DNA of 9,984 nt from an uncultured bacterium (GTDB taxonomy: Bacteria > Bacillota > Clostridia > Oscillospirales > Oscillospiraceae). Below the pieces are notes generated by a model. It had not been told where the DNA came from, made no database searches, and saw only the letters and a list, made by a program, of their open reading frames with translations. Both the position numbers and the translations under genes were made by a program. The stretch lies in assembly GCA_905214155.1 (NCBI GenBank), contig CAJMLC010000064.1, positions 1 through 9,984 of the forward strand, given 5' to 3'. Shown here one piece after another: positions 5,955-9,984 of the stretch (the first letter of the stretch is position 1; each line of letters starts with the position of its first letter).

Positions 5955-7232
5955 CTATGGATTGAGAATGACGCAGGCGGTGCAGACGCCGGCTTCAACT
6001 TTGTAGTGTACCTCACCCTGATAGCGCTCGGCGGCGGAAACGATGCTGTCGATCCCGACGCTCCGCTCTGCGGGCAGGCCGTTTTCCAGCGCCAGGCTGA
6101 CGCAGGGGTTGCTCACCGCGAGGACCGTCTTTTTCCCGACGTTTCGGATGTGGACGCGGATGGGGCCGGCGCTGTGCGCCGCGGTGCAGGCATGGAGGGC
6201 ATTTTCCAGAAGGTTCGCAAGAATGGCGACAAAGTCCACGTCGGCCACGTCGGACTGCGCGGGCGTATCCGCCTGCGCGGTGAACGCCACGCCCGCCGCC
6301 TTCGCCTTTTCGGCGTAGGAGCGCAGCAGCTCGTTGACCATGGGGTGCGGGCACCACGCGGGGAAGTTCTCGGCGACCGCCTGCTCCTGCTCAAGATAGC
6401 GCAGGATGCCGTCGGTGTCACCCGCGCGCGCCATGGCGGCGATGCAGGCGTCGTGATGCCGCTTGTCGTGGCGGATGCGGCGGCTCTCCCGCTCTGCCCG
6501 GCTGACAGTCTCCATGTAGCTCGCCAGGTACTCCAGCTTCTGCTTGATGAGCGCTTCTCTGGCGTCTCTGCGCATATAAAAAATGTTGCCGATGCTCAAA
6601 ACGCTGACCGAGGCGTAGGTGCATACCGCAGCGCAGAAAACGAACAGGGTATCCGGCTCCACTCCGTCGTCCAACCGTATCCTTGACATGAGGGCTATGA
6701 ACAGAAAAAAATAGATCGCGGAAACGGCGCTCAGGAGTTTCCAGCTCTGCTTCCGAAAGCCGCTGACCTCGCGGAGCAGCGGCCTGCCGTATTTCCGGTA
6801 GGCCAGCAGGATCGGCAGCGCCGTGACAATATGGAGCGCGGTGCGCACAAGGTATTTGACCGCCATCGGGCGGTCGGGCAAAAGAAAATAGCACAGGTAA
6901 AGGCCGCCGGACCAGGAGATGCAGCACACGCAGAAAAACGTGATGAGCAGATAGACCTTTTTCCAGAAGCCGTCCGCGGACACCGCAATGAAAACGGCGG
7001 AATAGCTGAGAAAGCCGACCGTCAGCGACACCGGCAGCCGCAGCGGCGCCGGCAGCAGGCCGAAGCACAGATAGAGATCCAGCAGCAGGATAAGTCCCTC
7101 CGCGCCCCACAGCAGCGCTGTCCTTTGCACGGACCAGCGTCGCTCCTGCATCAGCAGCCCGGCCGCCAGCAGCGCCGCGAAGATCGCCAGTCCCACATAG
7201 AGGATCGTTCCGATGTAGCGGGGGTCCGTCAT
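5955..7232 (-). CDS. AgrC-like GHKL sensor histidine kinase
   Basis: A 425-residue membrane sensor kinase. The first about 220 residues contain around six hydrophobic segments and almost no extracellular domain, as in AgrC/FsrC-type (HPK10) peptide-sensing kinases. A linker helix follows, then the phosphoacceptor box RRIRHDKRHH (His at about 255), the N-box ANLLENALHAC (about 339-349), a degenerate G1 region (LAVSNPC, typical of AgrC-type kinases) and a G2-like SVGIDSIVSAAERYQGEV. It would autophosphorylate and pass phosphate to the LytTR regulator encoded just upstream. The start ATG overlaps the regulator's stop (ATGA) and has AGGAGGT 9 bases upstream, so the two are translationally coupled. 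No signal-peptide gene of AgrD type or AgrB-like processing protein is visible in the window, so the signal is unknown. A terminator follows. Confidence 0.93.
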   Translation of the reverse strand: MTDPRYIGTILYVGLAIFAALLAAGLLMQERRWSVQRTALLWGAEGLILLLDLYLCFGLLPAPLRLPVSLTVGFLSYSAVFIAVSADGFWKKVYLLITFFCVCCISWSGGLYLCYFLLPDRPMAVKYLVRTALHIVTALPILLAYRKYGRPLLREVSGFRKQSWKLLSAVSAIYFFLFIALMSRIRLDDGVEPDTLFVFCAAVCTYASVSVLSIGNIFYMRRDAREALIKQKLEYLASYMETVSRAERESRRIRHDKRHHDACIAAMARAGDTDGILRYLEQEQAVAENFPAWCPHPMVNELLRSYAEKAKAAGVAFTAQADTPAQSDVADVDFVAILANLLENALHACTAAHSAGPIRVHIRNVGKKTVLAVSNPCVSLALENGLPAERSVGIDSIVSAAERYQGEVHYKVEAGVCTACVILNP

Positions 7233-7957
7233 CCGTTTTTGACCTCCTCTAAGTAGAAATCAAAGTATGCCTGCTTAATTTGGGCGCGCAGCCGCCGCGG
7301 AACAGGAATGCGCTCGCCACCGTCCATGACAAGATCCGTGCCGGAAAAGCAGCGGACGTGTGCAAGGTTCACAACGTAGGAGGCTCCGCACGGGATCATG
7401 CCGCGCCGTCCCGCCAGGCAGTCCTGCAGCTGGGCGGCGGTCAGCCGCGCCGTCAGCTTCCGGCCGGAGGCCAGAGAGAAGCTGCGCCGCTTGCCGTCGG
7501 TCTCGATGTACAGCACGTCCTCCAGCGCGATGCGGTGCAGCTCGCCCTCGCAGGGGAGCAGGAGCCACGTCCGCTCCTGCCGCAGGGCGATCACGCGATC
7601 CAGCGAGGCGTTGAGCTTTTCCTGCGTGTACGGCTTTTGAATGTAGTCCGCGGCGTGGAGCGCGAAGGCGTCCACCGCGTAATCCGAGCTGGCCGTCAGG
7701 AAAAGGATGTCCGTATTTTCGCTGCACCGGAGGATGTCCCGCGCCAGCTCTGTCCCCAGCATTCCGGGCATACAAATGTCCAGCAGGACGATATCCGGAC
7801 AGCCGGCCTTCTCGAAGGCGTCCAGCATCGCAAAGGCGGAGGAATAGACGGTCATCTCGATGCTGTGCTCCTGATGCGCGGCCGCGTAAACGCGGAGGTC
7901 CTCCGCGATCCGCTCGCGGTCCCCGGTGTCGTCGTCGCAAATGGCTATTTTCAGCAT
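7229..7957 (-). CDS. LytTR-family response regulator
   Basis: A 242-residue regulator. Residues 1-120 are a receiver domain with the acidic cluster DDD (8-10), phosphoacceptor Asp60 in VLLDICMPGM, a conserved Thr in FLTASSD, and Lys in IQKPY. Residues about 135-238 are a LytTR DNA-binding domain (HRIALEDVLYIETDGKRR; GMIPCGASYVVNLAHV; RIPVPRRLRAQIKQAY). The frame is open a further 59 codons upstream, but that part is low-complexity and covers the promoters. The ATG at 7957 begins the canonical MLKIAICDDD and has GGAGGAGG 7 bases upstream. LytTR proteins bind paired 9-bp direct repeats with 12-13 bp spacing; exactly such a pair lies at 5877-5906 before the transporter operon, making that operon a likely target. 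Two promoters precede the gene. Confidence 0.94.
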   Translation of the reverse strand: MLKIAICDDDTGDRERIAEDLRVYAAAHQEHSIEMTVYSSAFAMLDAFEKAGCPDIVLLDICMPGMLGTELARDILRCSENTDILFLTASSDYAVDAFALHAADYIQKPYTQEKLNASLDRVIALRQERTWLLLPCEGELHRIALEDVLYIETDGKRRSFSLASGRKLTARLTAAQLQDCLAGRRGMIPCGASYVVNLAHVRCFSGTDLVMDGGERIPVPRRLRAQIKQAYFDFYLEEVKNG

Positions 7958-7987
7958 CGTCCCGCCTCCTCCGCCGTGTTTTTCTGT

Positions 7988-8016
7988 ATTATATACCGCC
8001 GCTTGCGGCTTCGCAA
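7988..8016 (-). promoter_or_regulatory. Proximal promoter (P2) of the regulator-kinase operon
   Basis: On the minus strand a consensus -10 TATAAT (7988-7993) lies 17 bp downstream of a -35 TTGCGA (8011-8016). Transcription would begin near 7981, about 24 bases before the regulator ATG. The -35 lies inside the inverted repeat 7999-8020. Confidence 0.75.
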
Positions 8017-8020
8017 GCGG
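7999..8020. repeat. Inverted repeat over the P2 -35 element
   Basis: Perfect 9-bp arms (7999-8007 and 8012-8020) with a 4-base loop, containing CGCTTGCG and CGCAAGCG. It covers the -35 and most of the spacer of P2, so it may be an operator; in a transcript from P1 it would be a hairpin in the leader. A smaller hairpin, GGCCGC-TTT-GCGGCC, lies nearby at 8038-8052. Confidence 0.55.
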
Positions 8021-8079
8021 TCGGCTCCGCCGGATCCGGCCGCTTTGCGGCCTTCCGCGCGGCGCCCTGTGTGAGGTCC

Positions 8080-8108
8080 ATTGTATCAGCTGGAAGAACA
8101 ATGCGCAA
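8080..8108 (-). promoter_or_regulatory. Distal promoter (P1) of the regulator-kinase operon
   Basis: On the minus strand an extended -10 (TGA before TACAAT, hexamer 8080-8085) lies 17 bp from a -35 TTGCGC (8103-8108). Transcription would begin near 8073, giving a leader of about 115 bases that contains the hairpins at 8038-8052 and 7999-8020. The -35 lies in one arm of the 8097-8129 inverted repeat. Confidence 0.65.
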
Positions 8109-8129
8109 GCGAAACGCTTGCGCATTGTT
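8097..8129. repeat. Perfect 15-bp inverted repeat, operator or terminator
   Basis: Arms 8097-8111 and 8115-8129 are fully complementary, with a 3-base loop. The repeat contains CGCAAGCG and CGCTTGCG, the same 8-mers as the repeat at 7999-8020 but in the opposite order. On the minus strand it is followed only by a weak T-rich stretch (TTGTTCTT), so it could also end transcription from the acetyltransferase gene. Its overlap with the P1 -35 favours an operator or a combined role. Confidence 0.6.
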
Positions 8130-8294
8130 GGCATTGTCGGTCATCCGTGGGTCGAGCTGCAGAAGGTCCTTGCGGAAATTAAAATCGAATAGGGCTCAAC
8201 GATAAAGCCGGAGTGATCGGGAGCGACGGAAAGGCCGCGGCATAAGCTATCGCGGTGTACTGCCGTCCGCGCACCGGCGTCCGGCACGAGAAAA
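8130..8294. other. Intergenic stretch without a supported gene
   Basis: Together with 7958-8129 this forms the 337-bp gap between the regulator start and the acetyltransferase stop. I see no gene here. A short plus-strand open stretch (about 8131-8192, reading GHPWVELQKVLAEIKIE before a stop) looks protein-like but has no start or partner, and could be a gene remnant. No clear terminator directly follows the acetyltransferase stop. Confidence 0.4.
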
Positions 8295-8786
8295 TTACCG
8301 CGCCGTCCAATGGTATGCGATCCGGGGCGAGCCGTCCCTGACATGGATGATCCCGCACTCCTTAAAGCCGCTCTTCTCGATCAACCGCTGCATCGTCGTA
8401 TTGTTGGCGTGGGTATCGACGCGGACATTGGGGGAAATGCTTTTGCAATGATCGGCGGCGCATTGGAACAGCCCGTGGACCCGCCCGTCGCCGGCCAGCC
8501 GATGGATCGTGACGTAGGGCTCGTCGTTCAGCCATTCGCCCTCCTCAATGTGTGCGTAGGTAGGCTCCGCGCCATCAAACAGGGCAAATACCCCGTGTAT
8601 GCCGGTCTCATCGTATATCACCTTGCAGACCTTTTTTTGAAGGTCGGACCGGATCAGGTCCGCGCTCGGATAAGAGCGACCCCATTGGGTGGGATTGCCC
8701 GACCGGATCATGTAGTCCTGCGCGTATTCGTATATCCTTTGGATCTCTTCGAAATCAGCATCCGCTGCATTTCGCAGGCTGAGCAT
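8295..8786 (-). CDS. GNAT-family N-acetyltransferase
   Basis: A 163-residue protein with the order of a GNAT acetyltransferase, which moves an acetyl group from acetyl-CoA to an amine. It starts LSLRNAADADFEEIQRIY (strand 1 and helix 1). The central strand YVTIHRLAGDGRVHGLFQ precedes the acetyl-CoA pyrophosphate loop (R-L-A-G-D-G-R, a variant of the usual RxxGxG/A). The C-terminal part VRVDTHANNTTMQRLIEKSGF then matches the usual DTxxxNxxMxxLxxKxGF pattern. Length is normal for a single-domain member; the acceptor substrate cannot be told. The ATG has GGAGG 7 bases upstream. It begins 42 bp downstream of the broken csaA gene on the same strand and is probably transcribed from the csaA promoter, as no good promoter is visible in the 42-bp gap. 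Confidence 0.92.
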   Translation of the reverse strand: MLSLRNAADADFEEIQRIYEYAQDYMIRSGNPTQWGRSYPSADLIRSDLQKKVCKVIYDETGIHGVFALFDGAEPTYAHIEEGEWLNDEPYVTIHRLAGDGRVHGLFQCAADHCKSISPNVRVDTHANNTTMQRLIEKSGFKECGIIHVRDGSPRIAYHWTAR

Positions 8787-8828
8787 ATAGTTTCCTCCAC
8801 TTTCATTCGTTTTTCGGGCTTCTCCGCG

Positions 8829-8961
8829 TCAACCCAGCTTATCGCCGTTTTGGACCTTCTTGTCCGGTGTGACCAGCACGACGCCGCCCTCGCTGTATGT
8901 GCCGAGGACAAGGACCTCCGACACGAATATCCAGTTTCATGAAATCATCAAATGCTGCCAT
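8829..8961 (-). pseudogene. csaA: Broken csaA gene (EMAP/tRNA-binding-domain chaperone) with internal deletion
   Basis: From the ATG at 8961 the frame reads MAAFDDFMKLDIRVG, the typical start of CsaA, a protein of about 110 residues with a tRNA-binding (EMAP II-like) domain linked to protein export in Bacillus. After that the frame leaves the family. One base out of phase, the same strand reads FVSEVLVLGTYSEGG...VLVTPDKKVQNGDKLG and a TGA (8829-8831), which is the typical CsaA C-terminus. About 65 central residues are missing, and 133 nt is not a multiple of three. The junction bases 8917-8927 (TTCGTGTCGGA) fit both flanks: IRVG in one frame and FVSE in the other. This suggests deletion between short direct repeats. 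The promoter and an AAGGAAAGGA ribosome binding site are intact, so the loss looks recent. An unshifted reading gives only about 40 residues. It was not listed by length-based ORF calling. Confidence 0.85.
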
Positions 8962-8999
8962 GCAGAGCACATCCTTTCCTTGCCCGATTCCTTGCGCTC

Positions 9000-9028
9000 A
9001 GCATATCACAGCTCCGGACGGTTGGCAA
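9000..9028 (-). promoter_or_regulatory. Promoter of the csaA remnant and probably the acetyltransferase gene
   Basis: On the minus strand an extended -10 (TGA before TATGCT, hexamer 9000-9005) lies 17 bp from a -35 TTGCCA (9023-9028). It would start transcription near 8993, about 30 bases before the csaA ATG. It remains intact although csaA is broken, and likely serves the acetyltransferase gene. Confidence 0.65.
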
Positions 9029-9107
9029 TGGGGCGCGGCAGCCTTTTTGAAAAGAATACGCGCCTGCGCGAAAGACCTAACCTTTGGTTAATGGTTTTCC
9101 GTTTTCA

Positions 9108-9141
9108 TCCACCGTACAATGAAGGTACGGTGGAGCTTTTA
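9108..9141 (+). terminator. Hairpin with T run ahead of the DUF2442 gene (terminator or attenuator)
   Basis: A perfect 10-bp stem (9108-9117 with 9125-9134) with a 7-base loop is followed by GCTTTTA on the plus strand. No plus-strand gene ends just before it, and the DUF2442 ribosome binding site begins about 20 bases after it. It could be a leader attenuator or an insulating terminator. I see no convincing promoter between 9029 and 9107. Confidence 0.5.
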
Positions 9142-9175
9142 TCCCCCGATACGCTGAAAAAAGGAGGACGCACGC

Positions 9176-9415
9176 TTGAACCGGAGATACCTGTCAGCCG
9201 TTGAACCGCTGCCGGACCACATTCTGCAGGTCGATTTCGTATCCGGCAGCCGCCTGCTTCTGGACATGAAGCCGTATCTCGACAAGACCCGCTTCCGCTC
9301 CCTTTCCGACCCGCGGGTATGGAGCAGCGCCGTGACCAACGGCATCTTCGTCCGCTTCGGAAGCGTGGAGCTAAGCCACGACGAGCTCCTTTCCATGGCG
9401 GAGCAGGAGCATTGA
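9176..9415 (+). CDS. DUF2442 domain-containing small protein
   Basis: A 79-residue protein matching DUF2442: VEPLPDHILQVDFVSGSRLLLDMKPYLDK, then FRSLSDPRVWSSA, and a late VRFGSVELSHDELL, the usual end in which the Leu-Ser-x-Asp-Glu-Leu segment marks the family. DUF2442 proteins are small, cytoplasmic and of unknown function, often next to a DUF4160 gene in toxin-antitoxin-like pairs; no DUF4160 partner is present here. The start codon is TTG, chosen because AAGGAGG lies 8 bases upstream and family-like sequence begins at once. The lipoprotein gene starts 36 bp downstream with its own ribosome binding site, so the two may be co-transcribed, though no functional link is known. Confidence 0.88.
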   Translation: MNRRYLSAVEPLPDHILQVDFVSGSRLLLDMKPYLDKTRFRSLSDPRVWSSAVTNGIFVRFGSVELSHDELLSMAEQEH

Positions 9416-9451
9416 AGCAAACGATCTGGATCAAAAAAGGAGAGAAAAACG

Positions 9452-9984
9452 ATGAAGAATCGAAAAAGCTATTATTCCCTGCTGCTGGCGCTGGCGCTGT
9501 GCCTGTGCCTGACCGCCTGCGGCGGCAGCGGCGATACCATCGACGACGGCGGCGAGGACTACAGCGGCAATGAGGTCAACACCCCGGATTCCTTTGAGGG
9601 GATGGTCAAGGACTCCGAGCTGGCGACGAACTATGCCATGTACTGGGGCACCTGGGTCGACGCGGACAACAACAGCGAGCTGATCGTGGCGATGGCCGAC
9701 AGCGGAGACGAGGTCCGCTTTGATCTGTATCAGGACGGGAGCATAGAGGCAAGCGGCTTTGTCCAGTTCTCGCAGGAGTACAGCGGCGATTATTTCTACA
9801 ACGAGTTCGACGGCTGGGCCCACCACTGCTGGCTGGCCGACGACGGCACGCTGCAGATCGAAGGCTTCGGCGGCTTTGAGAAGGACGCCTCCGCCGGCGA
9901 CATGGATGCGTCGGACACGGGCGCTGCCGACGATGTTTCCGCGCTGGCGGGCATGTGGTATATGGACGGCGACGTGAATGCCGC
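9452..9984 (+). CDS. Predicted lipoprotein, N-terminal part (3' end outside window)
   Basis: The frame from ATG 9452 is open to the window edge (177 complete codons). The ribosome binding site AAGGAGAG lies 8-9 bases upstream. Residues 1-22 are a lipoprotein signal peptide: basic MKNRK, a hydrophobic core, then the lipobox LTAC, with lipidated Cys at 23, followed by a GGSGD linker. The mature part is acidic, rich in Asp, Gly, Ser and Tyr, and should sit on the outer face of the membrane. A segment reading YWGTWVDADNNSELI (about residues 67-81) recurs in outline near the edge as AGMWYMDGDVN, suggesting two repeated small beta-rich domains separated by an acidic linker (DASDTGAADD). I do not recognise a family. 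Substrate-binding or sensing roles are possible, but unsupported. Confidence 0.85.
   Translation, partial: MKNRKSYYSLLLALALCLCLTACGGSGDTIDDGGEDYSGNEVNTPDSFEGMVKDSELATNYAMYWGTWVDADNNSELIVAMADSGDEVRFDLYQDGSIEASGFVQFSQEYSGDYFYNEFDGWAHHCWLADDGTLQIEGFGGFEKDASAGDMDASDTGAADDVSALAGMWYMDGDVNA

Noticed and set aside
5372..6016. 214-residue minus-strand frame across the terminator and operon head
   Set aside because: It spans the terminator, direct repeat and promoter, and has shadow-like composition. I also checked it for the missing STAS N-terminus and found none.
5778..6686. 302-residue plus-strand frame opposite the histidine kinase
   Set aside because: It crosses the terminator and lies antisense to a clear kinase; no domain seen.
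7280..8074. 264-residue plus-strand frame opposite the response regulator
   Set aside because: Antisense shadow of the regulator, with no recognisable motif.
7958..8134. N-terminal extension of the response regulator
   Set aside because: The extra residues are low-complexity and encoded across two promoters; the canonical receiver start is at 7957 with an ideal ribosome binding site.
8131..8192. Plus-strand open stretch ending GHPWVELQKVLAEIKIE as a gene
   Set aside because: It looks protein-like only at its end; upstream it runs through the palindrome and promoters, with no ribosome binding site or family match. At most it is a remnant.
8860..9204. 114-residue plus-strand frame over the csaA remnant
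   Set aside because: It covers the csaA promoter and the 9108 hairpin, and has no family match; the minus-strand csaA ends are unmistakable.

Overview
The window looks like about 10 kb of a high-GC (roughly 60% by eye) Gram-positive Clostridia chromosome, most likely a gut Oscillospiraceae-type organism. Reasons: strong GGAGG ribosome binding sites, a TTG start with a good ribosome binding site, an AgrC/LytTR-type two-component pair, SpoIIAA-like STAS and GHKL ATP-binding domains, a lipoprotein with a typical lipobox, and GC-rich hairpins between genes. This assignment is inference; no rRNA or other taxonomic marker is present.

Layout. Positions 1-305 (+) hold the end of a PAP2 phosphatase. 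It converges on a minus-strand operon read from about 5840 down to a terminator at 342-393. In transcription order the operon encodes a 93-residue helical protein (5491-5772), a short SpoIIAA-like STAS protein (5209-5427), an SDF-family symporter with an N-terminal degenerate GHKL-ATPase-like domain (3565-5154), a MATE-family transporter with a C-terminal GHKL-ATPase-like domain (1732-3513), and a 453-residue protein of unknown function (399-1760). Upstream, separated by a terminator at 5913-5942, is a second minus-strand operon: a LytTR response regulator (7229-7957) and an AgrC-like GHKL histidine kinase (5955-7232), sharing an ATGA overlap. Then come a GNAT acetyltransferase (8295-8786, minus) and a broken csaA gene (8829-8961, minus) that keeps its promoter and both ends but has lost its middle. 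The right end (+) carries a DUF2442 protein (9176-9415) and a lipoprotein that runs off the window (9452-9984).

How it may work together. Two unrelated transporters each carry an anti-sigma-kinase-like (RsbW/SpoIIAB fold) domain at opposite ends, in one operon with a STAS protein, the usual partner of such kinases. This suggests control of transport by partner switching. Just upstream of the operon's candidate promoter is a perfect 9-bp direct repeat with a 12-bp spacer (21-bp period), the layout bound by LytTR regulators. The -35/-10 spacing there is long (19 bp), as in activator-dependent Agr-type promoters. The adjacent kinase-regulator pair is therefore the obvious candidate controller. 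The regulator gene has two tandem promoters of its own, both with the -35 hexamer inside a CGCTTGCG-containing inverted repeat.
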